Assembly: GCA_030386875.1 (NCBI GenBank)
Contig: CM059557.1
Coordinates: forward strand, 61,148,514 to 61,212,513
Source: Morinoia aosen
Lineage: Eukaryota; Arthropoda; Malacostraca; Amphipoda; Talitridae
DNA: 64,000 nt
Reading direction: 5' to 3'
The notes beneath the pieces are model-generated. The model ran no database searches. It had not been told where the DNA came from and was given only the letters and a program-made list of their open reading frames with translations. Below, one piece after another: positions 22,520-33,200 of the stretch (its first letter is position 1; every line of letters starts with the position of its first letter). A program made the translations under genes and the position numbers.

Positions 22520-25229
22520 GGGCGACGTCCACCCAAAATCGAGGAAATGGCTGTAACGTTTGTTGTATGAGATTTAAATTTATGAAAATTGGCGTACGTA
22601 TGTAGTTTTGGGAGTAAATAAAGGTCGTCTCTATAAATTTTTCCCCCCTTCGACAAAATTATGGAGACAATGGGGGAAAGGGTAGGGGAAAGTTCATCCT
22701 TTTCAAGGGACATCTTCTCTAAAATTACTTATCGTAGAGCAATATTTTAGGTGTCATTGGATGCGCAATAAGTTGCTGCACGACGAGTCGAAGAATTATT
22801 TTAGTTTTCATGATAATTTCTGAGTTACGTAGGAAAAATTTGTCTAAAGCCTTACAGATTGGAAGGTTATAAATAATTTTTATGAAATGACTGTAACGTT
22901 CTTTCAATATAATATAGATCTATGAAAATTGACACACTTTGTATTTATAAAAATAAATAGGGGTCGTGTACATGACTTTTTCCCCTTTTTGCCATAATTA
23001 TGGAAATATTGGGGGAAAATGTTGGGTACATGGTTATTTTTTAAAATATATTTTCTCCGAGCGTTTTTATTGTAGAGCAATGATTCAGGTATCATTAGAT
23101 GCGCAAAAATCTGTTCCATCTACTGACATATGATTTTTTTTCAAGGTAATTTGTGAGGATTTCCCTCACAAACTCTCCAGGGTTGCGCGGGAGGCGCTTC
23201 AACTTTACCTTAATAGATCCAGCTACGCAGCCCGGCAGTAAGGTCGGAGGGCGCAGGGCTGAGACAGGAAGATGCTTTTTGTAACTCGGTTCCTTTTGAG
23301 TTTGATTCATTTTGCTAATTTACAACTTGATACTTATGAACTTAACTCTTCTGAGAGAGGTTTGAACCCTAATTTCATGTATCTGAAATTTTATTTCCGT
23401 TGTTGCTAAGAAGGCCAGTGTTAACGTCTTCGCGGTGTGTCTTGCTAATTTACTACTGAATGGAGTGACCTGAACTACACCGTCATTAGTTATCGTGTCT
23501 TGCGCCGTCAACTGCGCGTACTTCGGCCCCAGCTCTACGGGTCACCGGCGTCTCGTCTGTTAACTTGGCATCTTTCCTCTTATTCTTTTTTATTGTGTGA
23601 GTGCTTGATTATTTCGATTACCGGCTTTCGTTTAAATTCTTACTTACTTAAAGGTTGCCTTGGTGACCAAATTAACTTACCTTAACCTACTTAAACTTAC
23701 TTAAACTTACTTAAACTTACTTATTTAACTCTCTGATGAGAGCTCTACCTGTTACAGGGGAGTCTATAACTCCCCTATTTGAGCTCCGTCTTCTCCTCTT
23801 ACTATCTTCTTGAAAGTCCGGTACTTTTTGCCCTTTGCCTCAACCTTGACAACTCTTCCTGCCATAAAGTTTTTACACTGGACGAACCATAAAGTTCAGG
23901 TGTGGTTATTCTCGAGTTTCATATAAATTATAAATTGTTTTGTCTAAATTTGTTATAACTGATTATTTGTTGATCATTATTTTTCCTGTTGCCAACCTTC
24001 GTATGTGTAACCTTGTCGTCTTCTCGCAGTACATTCAAATGTGACTGCGTAGAGAATGGTCCGGTGCTCCTTTCGTCGGTACCTCATAACCCCTTGCAGC
24101 TGCCTTGATTAGGTAATTTGGCTTTCTCATCTCTAATAACAGATCTGTCGATTTTGTAATAAGGACATATATTCAATTGCTTTGTCTTCATATTTTATTT
24201 TATTAGCAGACGAGTCGGTACACCTGGGAGTTTCTTGATGGTTGCCGCGCTCTTGGAACGCTCCGCCGCCAGCACGCGCTTTTCTCTGCTGCGAGGGTGG
24301 GCTGCTTTCACGTCCGCACCGAAGACGTGGTGTTGCGTCGGGTCGCTGGGGGCTTTATCGTGGTCGTAGCGCACCTCGCCGTGCCGCATGACAGCCGGCT
24401 GGCAGTTGGCCTTCTACGTCTCCGTTTTGCTGACTGCATTGCTGGCCCAAGAGCGTTGTTTAGCGGGTAGCCGTTGCAAGACCCGTATTACCGCTTAACA
24501 GCTTCTACAGCCGCTTTGGGTGGACGTCCCGTCCGAGCTCCATCAAGACACTACTGGCTTTCGCAGCTTTTACTTCAACCTTTTAAGAAAATATTACTTA
24601 TATAGGAACCGGAAAATTGCTCTAATAAATTGTATACTATTGGAAGAACTTCACTTCCTAATAGTTTTTAACACTAGCTTTGTTGCCTGTCTCTCAAGAC
24701 GAGCAGGCTGTTCCCCTTTTAATTGTTCGCCTAACCTTTGATATGTGCACGAGTCTTTAATGAACTGATTTTCCTTGTTGCTTCTTTAATTGTTCTTTTT
24801 TGAGTTGTGTGGACGCACATACTCCACAAATTTTTGGTAACAGTAAAAAATCTATGGTAAAAATTATGACTTTCTAAACTAAAAGTTTTAAATTTTTTAA
24901 TAACTAATTTACTGTGAAATTCAAAATAATCCTTCGACTCGTCATGCAGCAACTCTTTGCACATCCAACAACACCTTAATCATTGCTCTAAGATAAATAC
25001 TTTTTGAGAAAACGAACGTCTCTTGAAAAGTATGCACTCCCCCCTTCCCCCCTACCTCCCTTTCCCCCATTGTCTCCAAAATTATGTCGAAAGTGAGGAA
25101 AGTTATGGAGACGACCCTTATTTATTTTTAAAAATACATGAGTATGCCAATTTTCATAGATTTAAATTCCATAAAAACAACTTTACAACCATTTCATTGG
25201 TTCAGTCGATTTCATCATGAACGTCTCCC
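22520..25229. mobile_element. TTAA-type foldback element (outer N), split by an LTR
   Basis: The ends read GGGCGACGTCCACCC and, inverted, GGGGAGACGTTCATG. The adjacent tetramers are TTGA and CTAA here, and TTAA on one side of the matching element in the inner copy (47139-48141), so the ancestral target was TTAA. Its body contains about 300-bp modules (22555-22760, 22880-23105 direct; 24925-25205 inverted). It sits 14 bp after exon 2, within the intron. It was present before the N copies separated. Confidence 0.66.
23152..24828. mobile_element. Probable solo LTR, 1,677 bp
   Basis: The inner N copy lacks this block. It starts TGTGAGG and ends CTCCACA, i.e. TG...CA, and is flanked by AATT (23148-23151 and 24829-24832). 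A run of ACTTACTTAA-type units lies at about 23685-23730. No gag, protease or polymerase frames are present, so it is best read as a solo LTR. The strand of the parent element is not known. Its unusual length leaves some doubt. Confidence 0.65.
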
Positions 25230-25727
25230 CTAATATTCCATGCAATCATTCAATATCTAATGAAGTAATCAATTCAACCTACTAAAATTATCTAATAATA
25301 TTTTATTCAACCACTACTTCTTAGCTATTATGATGCATTATACCGAAGCTGATCTGTTACAAAAGTTATTAATCGCATGTGCTTGGCATGTATGTGCACA
25401 GAGTTTGACAATTCATTTTTTTCGTGCAGTCTAATCATGTTTTCAGGTTACTTCATTAGATTGTTGATGGTTTTGAATCCAACGCAGGTTTTCTTGTCAG
25501 TTAACCAAGATTCTACTTTGAACCTAGCTGGCTGGAAACCCTGTCGTTTCTGTTTGACGTAAATGTTGTCTTTGTATTTCTCCTTCATATCACCCACTGA
25601 CATCATGCAATGAAATGGTTAAATAATATGAAACATGCTCCAAAATTATCCCTCGTTTTAAAATCCACCACAACATTGCTTTTAAGACGGTCTGTCATCA
25701 AAAAAAGTATATCTTAATATTGAATTA

Positions 25728-26085
25728 AGCTCCCAGGTGGATAATATACGGGCCCGATCTGACGGTTACGTAAGCCTTCTTTTTAAGAAAAAAGTGAGTT
25801 TTTGTTTTGATAAGACAATCTTTTTTTGGGTCAGTACTATCCTTTTCTTCAGAACCTATTACTCACTTTTGGAACTTCAATCTTGTTGAGACTTTCTTTC
25901 CGACCTGTTGTCTCTATGCGCATTATGTTCAGTTAACTGGCGACACACTGGTGTTACCTCACAAGGATGGCCCATGTGGGAACATACGTTGTGCATAGAT
26001 TTCGCATTTACGAGTCCATACTTGATGGTCCCTTCATTATTCCTTTCTTTTGAACGCCTCTTGTGGTTATGGAAGCTTAAACTAA
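25728..26085 (-). repeat. Hairpin-ended SINE-like repeat, old copy (outer N)
   Basis: It aligns with the family described under 34545-34910: CTCCCAGG, GGGCCCGA, GTAAGCCTTCTTTTT, a GGGTCAGTACT block and the terminal AAGCTTAAACTAACTTAT. The hairpin end is no longer recognisable. The same copy is present in the inner N (32341-32738), so it predates their separation. Confidence 0.55.
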
Positions 26086-26175
26086 CTTATATTAGAATAA
26101 TATCCAATATATTGATTGGTACACAGTTTTACCTCATTGTATAGTATTAACCTATACCTACACTTTAATTTTTAG

Positions 26176-26465
26176 ATTGCGCTGCAGAATTGGGATTGAA
26201 GGCCCGAGACTGGCACGGGAAACGAGGATCATTTTCGCTGGAGGTTTCTTCAGGCGTTGATGAAGATGCATCGCAGTTGAAAGTCTCGGCATCAGACATC
26301 AGAAGCGAGGACGAGGAATGGAACCCTGAAGAACTTGATCTCAGGCTGCTCATGTGGGCTCGTTTGTGTGAAGAAATTAGTAGTGCATCTATCGTCAACG
26401 AGGGAGGCTGTGCGTACTCGTTTTTACTGAACACTGGCTGTTTGATGAATGTTCTCGTTTTATAG
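26176..26465 (+). pseudogene. N-encoded gene, terminal exon (outer copy)
   Basis: An acceptor (TTTAATTTTTAG) precedes an open frame that runs to a stop at 26465. The translation includes LGLKARDWHGKRGSF, an acidic SEDEEWNPEELDL stretch and LLMWARLCEEISS, and ends in a short hydrophobic tail. The inner copy (31929-32227) keeps the same frame and most residues. The phase (one base from the previous exon) does not fit directly to exon 2, so an unrecognised exon between them is likely. No domain is known to me. Conservation of frame between copies is the main evidence that it coded. Confidence 0.5.
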
Positions 26466-27084
26466 GTCTCAATATATTCTTTTTCCCATAGCATTGTTTG
26501 CAACTTTATGCATTAGCGGAAAATTTCAAAATGGCTCTATTAGGTAGGAAAAATTGTGTATTTTAACTAGGCTTATGCCAAAAGCGCTTTATCATAAAGA
26601 AATGTTCGTGGCCACCGAATATTTGCAATGTTGTAAATGTGGAACTTAATGCGGTTATAGTACTCTTTCACCTGACAGCAGCAGCCTCTCACTACCTATA
26701 TTTTATATTTTATATTTTGCAGCGGATGCAAGCCTTTCCTATTGAAGTAAACAAACACTGATTCCCAATCAGAAATGTCTTCACCGATCGGAGAAGATAA
26801 TCACCGATCGTTTATTGCAGACATTCTTTGCAGATAATTGAAGATCTTCGCCGAAGTATCTGCATTCAGTGCGGATTTTGTGCAGAATTAGTGCAGTCTA
26901 TGTCCGCTTTTGAAGTGCAGATAGGCATCGAATTTATGCGAAGATCTTCACTGACCACGAGCGAAAAATTTCATTAATCTGCAATGAACTGCACTAATCA
27001 ATGAAGATCTTTTAAAATAAATCTTCAACGATCTTTACCATATGGAAGAAAAAAACGCATTGATAAAATGCTGCACATTATACT

Positions 27085-27700
27085 CAACAACAAAACAGTT
27101 TATCCTTCCGAAAATCGAACGTCAGCGTTGGGAGTCTCGCCCCTCTGTCATAGAGCCGAAAGTCCGTGTAGGTCGGTACAAACTCTTCTCACACACACTC
27201 TTTATTGAACCAAATGGCTGGCACGAAGTTACATAATTTTTTTTCTGACTTTTCAGCCTTACAAAATAGTCCAATGTCTTCACGTGCAAGTTGATTCAGG
27301 AATGCTCCCAGCATTTTTGTACTAATACACAGCAATTCATTAAAATCAATACATCTATCTAATTATAAAATGCAACGCAATTAGACAGAAATGTAGATTA
27401 TAATGAATTGCTGTGTTTCAGTACAAAAATGCTGGAAGAGGATCGTTCCTGAATCAACATACAAACGAAGTAATTAGACTATTTCGTATGGCTGAGAAGA
27501 TAGAAAAGAAATTATGCAAGTGCGTGTCAGCCATTTTGTTCTATAAAGTGTGCGTGAGAGAAGAGTTTGTTCCGACCTACACGGACGTTCGGCTCTATGA
27601 AAGAGGGGCGAGACTCTCTACACTGACCTACGATTTTTGGAAGAAATTATTACAGCGCGAGTTGGATCAGAAAACAGTTTATCCATTAAAACCAAAGCCG
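27085..27700. repeat. Palindrome carrying a conserved frame (inner N)
   Basis: The arms 27085-27388 and 27392-27700 are inverted copies centred near 27390. The same palindrome is found in the outer N (54725-55420, centre about 55130), so it is an ancestral property of N. The right arm holds the 118-codon frame. The left arm encodes a broken version of the same peptide on the minus strand. Confidence 0.82.
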
Positions 27701-27769
27701 AGCTCTTCGGTGAGAAAAGCTAAAACATTAGCATCCGTGATTAAAAACAAAACTGAACTATCAATATAA
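27413..27769 (+). CDS. Unknown 118-aa protein conserved in both N copies
   Basis: I do not recognise the family. The frame starts at ATG 27413 and has a basic central region (AEKIEKKLCKCVS), then TYTDVRLYERGARLSTLTYD, a helix with LLQRELD, and a Lys/Ser-rich tail. The outer copy (54725-55081, minus strand) keeps the frame throughout, with most differences in the first 15 residues and scattered substitutions afterwards. It lies on the strand opposite to the DUF4806-like gene. No intron is needed. It may be the terminal exon of a longer gene, since nothing marks ATG 27413 as a true start. Confidence 0.42.
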   Translation: MFQYKNAGRGSFLNQHTNEVIRLFRMAEKIEKKLCKCVSAILFYKVCVREEFVPTYTDVRLYERGARLSTLTYDFWKKLLQRELDQKTVYPLKPKPSSSVRKAKTLASVIKNKTELSI

Positions 27770-27910
27770 TCATTCGGTACGGCAACAACGATTTGTATCA
27801 GCAACCTTTAAGAAATAAAAAACATAGGAATATAACACTCGTTATTTCTGACATAGACCCTGTGTCAAGAGAGCAGCATGTCGCACAAACCCCTCCCTCC
27901 CATAAATTTT

Positions 27911-28214
27911 TTATAATAATAATAATAATAATAATGAAGGCATCTACGGATGCTTTATTTCCAATCAAGCCTGATACATATATCACCTTTTACATTGGAT
28001 TTTCAAATGCCTTATAACTAACGCCAGGACGCCATAACGCTTTCCCCCGGTCGAGACCGGTACCCATTTCAGACACCTGGGTGGAGTGGGGTATTGTGCT
28101 TGGAATTTTTCTCCTATACCCAACAGAGAAAATCGCCACTGCCAGCGCCGAGACTCGATCCCGGGTCCTGGCCGCACGGCGGCAGAACCTATACCACATG
28201 GCTATGGCGGCACT
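27911..28214 (-). mobile_element. tRNA-derived SINE, copy 2, with ATT tail
   Basis: On the minus strand it begins GTGCCGCCATAGCCATGTGG (box A TAGCCATGTGG), has box B-like GGATCGAGTCT, then the same body as copy 1 (CAATACCCCACTC, GGTACCGG, AGGCTTGATTGGAAATAAAG). It ends in seven or so ATT units. The outer N lacks it at the homologous place (about 54570-54590), so it inserted after the N copies separated. Its tail fits LINE-assisted retroposition. The head differs from copy 1 more than the body does. Confidence 0.83.
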
Positions 28215-28414
28215 CATACTATATTTCATACTATATTTCATGAGTATATTTATACTCATGGATCAGTTTTTGTGAGACACTATGCTGAGATTAGCTATGA
28301 CCTTAGTAGACCATCGTTTTGCTTTCTCGCCGTGAGACTGACTGGACTACTGTAGAGTCAAACCTAGTGACTTTAGAGCCGCAGCAATGTTTATAAATAA
28401 AATGATGTAAATTT

Positions 28415-28757
28415 GATTAGCCTCCCAGTCCCATGACAAAGATGTTCAAAGAGAGGAATTGGATGAAGACATCATTTACTACGGAGTTTAGGGAACGTGG
28501 AATCAGTGCACAAGGAGCATAGAAAGAGTAAGCTAAGAAAGAAATTGACGAAACAAGAAAAATGTTGAAGAAGAAAGTAGTAGCTGCTTAAAAATTGGAC
28601 AGCAGTGAACCGAAAAAAGACGGTTCGTAACAAAACAAAATGCCTATGCTATTTCAACAAAAAGAAAGCCGACGAAACATTCAGCTTGGTACCTCACATA
28701 ATCCCCCTTGGAGCGCTAATTCCCATAGATACAATAGTTGTATCCCCCTGAGGGTAG
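28415..28757 (-). repeat. Hairpin-ended SINE-like repeat (inner N)
   Basis: The family member contains the GATACAATAGTTGTATC palindrome near 28726-28743 followed by CCCCCTGAGGG. The homologous copy in the outer N is at 54094-54425. Sense direction is inferred only. Confidence 0.75.
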
Positions 28758-29675
28758 TGGTGTGAAAAAGTTGAGTTATTTATAAGTCATCATTTTTTTA
28801 TAGTGGCCCACGAGCTGCCAGTTGTGCACATCTGCTCTAAATGTAATAAAATAAATATCAATCATATAATTTTATAACACATATCGTCACGTGTATATTC
28901 GTTTGATAAAAACGAGTATTGTAAATATTATAAGACGCCTTTGAGGAATTTTGTTCTCTATTTCATTTACGTGGGACACTTCCATTTGTTAGTAACAATT
29001 TATATCGACAATTATCCACTCGTTCTTCAATAATTTCACGAGATTTGTGAATTAGAATCAGTGTATGTTTACTTCAATAGGAATGGCTTGCCTCCATTGA
29101 AAAACCTAAATACAGTAGAACTCCTAAAATTCGAACATTTTGCTATTCCGGACATTAGGAAGTTTTCGGATTTCGGGAAGGACACATTTAGCATTGTGTA
29201 CCCTCAAAGTTTTCTAGGAACAAATTTTCTTTCTCAAAAGAAAACATATTACTCGTATTCTACGGCCAACTGAGTCACAAAAATTTCAACTAAGGGTCTA
29301 AACTCTAAAGCTTTATGACTGTGTTAAAAGGTCAAATCAAACAACTTTTCGTGGAAATGTATTATTTGTGAACTTAAAGTGTGTCTACCATGACAAGGTA
29401 TGACGCAAACTGAAAATATGCAGCAATGTTAATATTTATGACTAACATATATTGAATATATATTATTAAACACAAAAAGATATGCATAAACTGATTGTAG
29501 AAAACTAAATTACAAATATTTATTCTGTAGAAATATAGTATATTGGAAAGCATTGTATTGTTCATTTAGACAAAACGTAGTTGAAAATTAGACAAATACA
29601 ACAGGTAACAACACACATAATGTAACAGCAATTTCAAATGTGGTTGAACTGAAACTGATAAACTGTAATCATTTA

Positions 29676-30055
29676 TCATGCTTCTCTATCATTATCAGTA
29701 AAATCAAAGGACTCTTGTATACCTTTCTTGATGCTTTGGCGGACTTTGTTCAATTTTGCGTTGCTTGCTTTACTAGAAAGTAATGTTGTTTTTAAGTTAT
29801 ACGCCTGCAATGTGTCATCACCGTTGAAACAAGGAGTCATTTCTATAAATTCTATAACTTTATCTATGTATGATTCTGCTGCATTGCACGTGGTTTTACC
29901 TTGGCATTCATTGTCAGTAAGGTTCCTTTCGTACTATCTGGATTCGGCAAGCATTCAATGTTCTCATAATTTTTTGGAGCGGAGTGTATAATCTCGTCTA
30001 TGTCTTCCATCCACTTTTCCACATACTCACGTTCAATATCTGCGAATGCGCCGCT
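29676..30055 (-). pseudogene. Detached C-terminal tail of the Tigger transposase
   Basis: Directly after the TAA at 30056-30058 the same frame continues with an acidic stretch (REYVEKWMEDIDEIIHSA). After one shift near 29915 it goes on to a stop at 29676-29678, with a Lys-rich end (KVRQSIKKGIQE). This is what the last ~125 residues of the original protein would be. One nonsense change and one shift separate it from the main frame. Confidence 0.7.
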
Positions 30056-31342
30056 TTATGAAGCTAAGTGAAATGATTCATTAATAAACTCTTTATTTCG
30101 TGACTTGACAGAATTTTTCTGTTCATGGTATGCTTCATTCATTGAATTGATGCCATGCAACAATTGATGCCATGCATTCGAGAGAGTTTCGCATTTCACA
30201 GTGTTCCACGCTGACGCTATCGCATACAAAGCGTGTTTGATGGTAAAGCAGCGCTGAAATTCGCCAGGATGTGTGTCGCCATGTATCATTTGAAGAATGA
30301 AATTTCTCTTGTAGAAACATTTCAAACTTTGTATTACACCTTGATCCATAGGTTGGATCAGTGCCGTAACATTTGGGGGAAAATAACGTGCGAAAATAAT
30401 GCCATCATCAGAAACCAGTTCCGTTTCCTCTGGATGCGCTGCACAGTTATCTAAAAGAAGCACGCACTTTGCACGAGGCTTTCCCACTGCTTGCAAATTT
30501 TTTTGTACTGCTGGAACGAATTCATTGAAAAACCATTCTTTGAAGATGTATTTGTTCATCCATGCATTAGGTTGTGAACGATATGTGACTGGCACATTAT
30601 GTGTTCCTTTCAATGCTCTTGGATTTTTTGCCTTTCCAATCACTAGAAGTTTTAATTTGTGCTTCCCAGAAGCATTGGCGCAGGTTAATACCGTAACTCT
30701 TTCTTTATTCTTTTTAAATCCAGTTGCTGTTGCTTCTTCATTTGCAGCAAGTGTTTTACTAGGTAGGCATTTCCAATTGAGCCCTGTCTCGTCGCAGTTA
30801 TAAATTTGATCGGGCGTAAGTTCATTTTCTTTTATAACATTTTCAAAGGTGTTCTTGAAGACTGTTGCTGCATCTGCGTCTGCCGATCGCTTTTCCCCAG
30901 AAATACTTAGCTGTCGTATGCCATGCCGTTGCTTGAATGATCGCAACCAACCTTGACTAAATGTAATATCCGAAGTTATTTTCATTTCTTCCTTCAATAT
31001 CTTAGCTCTAGCAATCAACAATGGGCCTGATACAGGTACACCTTCCTTCCGTTTTTTTGAAAACCAAGCGTACAAACATTTGTCAAAAGTCGCATCTCTT
31101 GGTTGGTATAATGTTTTCCTTCCTAACGTTCTTCTACATTGGGAATTACAAACGGCAGCCAGAATTTTACTCTTCTTTTTTTTAATATCACAAATGGTAG
31201 AAATACCAATTTCATATCGTCTTTTAATTTCTTTATATGACATTCCGTCTTCTATGCATTGCAGTACTTGCCGTTTTTCCACAAGAGTTAATACCTTATA
31301 TCTTGCTGTTGCTCGTTGCTGTTCTTTTCGTTCAGACGCCAT
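30056..31342 (-). CDS. Tigger/pogo transposase, nearly full length
   Basis: A 428-codon open frame. Residues of about 14-60 form the CENP-B-type N-terminal helix-turn-helix. About 83-145 form the second CENP-B/Tc5-type DNA-binding helix set, ending WLRSFKQRHG. The DDE_1 catalytic core has D184 (YNCDETGLNW), D298 (LLLDNCAAHP) and D333 (LIQPMDQGVIQSLK). These bind element ends in the nucleus and cut and join DNA at TA. The frame ends at an in-frame TAA after residue 428. Homologous sequence continues in frame beyond it, so the usual acidic C-terminal tail has been cut off. All catalytic residues are present, and truncation may or may not abolish activity. Confidence 0.93.
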   Translation of the reverse strand: MASERKEQQRATARYKVLTLVEKRQVLQCIEDGMSYKEIKRRYEIGISTICDIKKKKSKILAAVCNSQCRRTLGRKTLYQPRDATFDKCLYAWFSKKRKEGVPVSGPLLIARAKILKEEMKITSDITFSQGWLRSFKQRHGIRQLSISGEKRSADADAATVFKNTFENVIKENELTPDQIYNCDETGLNWKCLPSKTLAANEEATATGFKKNKERVTVLTCANASGKHKLKLLVIGKAKNPRALKGTHNVPVTYRSQPNAWMNKYIFKEWFFNEFVPAVQKNLQAVGKPRAKCVLLLDNCAAHPEETELVSDDGIIFARYFPPNVTALIQPMDQGVIQSLKCFYKRNFILQMIHGDTHPGEFQRCFTIKHALYAIASAWNTVKCETLSNAWHQLLHGINSMNEAYHEQKNSVKSRNKEFINESFHLAS

Positions 31343-31928
31343 TATGGGTTTCTCGATGAATAAATTATAACTACCTATCTATGTATTATGGATGAATCTG
31401 TGGTATAAATAAATCATTGAGAAATACATCTAAAGACCAGTTGTACGTTTTAAACGGTATTGTAACTAAGAGTAACATGGTAACTTTACAACACGAATTG
31501 TTTGTATTACGCACACATACACTGCTACTGCTCATTTACAATCCTGTTGCTTGGGTAAAGTTATGAATGTGCCCGGTTAGCAACAGATGACGCTACCGTC
31601 GGTTTGGGTTTTAGAATTTTTGGGTTTTAGGATGTCGGATTTTACGAGTATTTCAAATTTTGGGATTTCGGATTTTAGGAGTTCTACTGTATAAAATACA
31701 GGTACTGAGCGGCTGCTGCTGTCAGGTGAAACAGCACCACTACTTAATAAAGTTCAACATTTACAACATTACAAATATTCGGTTGCTACGAACATTTTCT
31801 TATGATAAAGAGCTTTTGGCTGAAGCGTAGTTAAAACACACAATTTTGCCTAGCTAGTAGAAGCATTTTTGAGTTTTCCGCTAATGCATAAAGTCGTAAA
31901 CAATACTATGGGAAAAATAATAAATTGA

Positions 31929-32227
31929 TCACTTTAAAACGTGAACATTCAAACAGCCAGTGTTCAGCAAAAACGAATACGCACAGCCTCCCTCGTTGAC
32001 GACAGATATACTACTAATTTCTTCACACAAGCGAGCCCACATGAGCAGCCTGAGATTAAGTTCTTCAGGGTTCCATTCCTCGTCCTCGCTTCCGATGTGT
32101 GATGCCGAGACTTTCATCAGCGATGCATCTTCATCAACGCCTGAAGTAACCTTCAGCGAAGATGATCCTCGTTTTCCGTGCCAGTCTCGGGCTCTTCTTG
32201 CCTTGAAACCCAATTCTGCAGCGCAAT
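31929..32227 (-). pseudogene. N-encoded gene, terminal exon (inner copy)
   Basis: This is the counterpart of 26176-26465. The acceptor (CTTAATTTTTAG) and frame are retained, with the same DWHGKRGS, SEDEEWNPEELNL and LLMWARLCEEISS blocks. A three-residue insertion is seen near the start (KARRARDW against KARDW). Substitutions are spread through it without a stop. Confidence 0.5.
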
Positions 32228-32340
32228 CTAAAAATTAAGGTGTAGTTGTAAGATAATACTATACAATGAGGTGAAACTGCATACCAATCAACATATTGGT
32301 TATTATTCTAATATAAGTTAGTTTAAAACTTCTCTAACCA

Positions 32341-32738
32341 CCCTTTAGTTTAAGCTTCTTAAGAGGCACTCCAAAGAGGCGCTCCAAAGAGGCGCACCAA
32401 AGAGGCGCACCAAAGAGGCGCTCCAAAGAGATTTATAATGAAAGGACAATCTAGTATAGGACTCGTACATGCGGAATCTATGCACAACGTGTGTTCCCAC
32501 ATGGGCCATCCATGTGAGGTAACACCAGTGTGTTGCAAGTTAACTGAACACAATGCGCATAGAAACAGCAGGTCAGAAAGAAAGCCTCAACAAGATTAAA
32601 GTTTAAAACGTAAGTAATTGGCTCAGAAGAAAAGGATAGTACTGACCCAAAAAAAGATGGTCTTAACAAAACAAAAGACACTTTTTCATCAAAAAGAAGG
32701 CCTACCTAACCGTCAGATCGGGCCCGCATATTTTCCAC
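32341..32738 (+). repeat. Hairpin-ended SINE-like repeat, old copy (inner N), with 13-bp tandem units
   Basis: Counterpart of 25728-26085. In this copy a 13-bp unit, AAAGAGGCGCWCC, is repeated about four to five times at 32370-32430; it is absent from the outer copy, so the expansion is private. Confidence 0.6.
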
Positions 32739-32917
32739 GTGGGAGCTCAATTCAACATGAAGATATACATTTTTGATGACAGACCGTCATAACAGCAATT
32801 CTGAGGTGTATTTTACAACGAGGAATTGTTTTGGAGCATATTTAAAATTATTTGGCCATTTCATTGCATGATGTCAGTGGGTGATATGAAGGAGAAATAC
32901 AAACGAAACATTTACGT

Positions 32918-33200
32918 CCCAGTCAGAAATTTATCGTCTGACCGACGAAAATTTACGTCCGAATTTACCAGTAATTATCATCTTCTTCTTCCTATAAACC
33001 GACGATATATCGTCAGAATTAGTGTCGCGAATGTCCCCTATTATCGTCCGATTTACGTTAAATTACCGGTTTTTATCGTGAATTTTGGACGAAGACCGAC
33101 GATATTAACCAGTCAATTACCGGCAGTTAAACGATTATTATAGTCGGTCTTCGTTCAAAACTCACGATAATTACCGTTGATTTAACGTTATCAATCGCTA
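32918..33200. repeat. Left subterminal repeat zone of G
   Basis: Short motifs such as ACGATAAT, GACGAAAAT and AATTACCG recur in both orientations and reappear in the right end (about 46590-46786). Such arrays often serve as transposase binding sites in CACTA-type elements. That role is inference here. Confidence 0.7.

Larger units (their letters stand above)
29113..31689 (-). mobile_element. Tigger/pogo-type DNA transposon, complete ends
   Basis: The inverted ends begin CAGTAGAACTCCTAAAAT, identical for 18 bp and similar to about 23 bp. TA dinucleotides flank both sides (29111-29112 and 31690-31691). The single transposase gene is on the minus strand. The element lies in the inner N only, between blocks that are adjacent in the outer N. 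A 2.58-kb length, TA target and CENP-B-like transposase are typical of Tigger elements. Confidence 0.95.

Noticed and set aside
30399..31370. Plus-strand frames of 73-134 codons
   Set aside because: Antisense shadows of the Tigger transposase on the minus strand.
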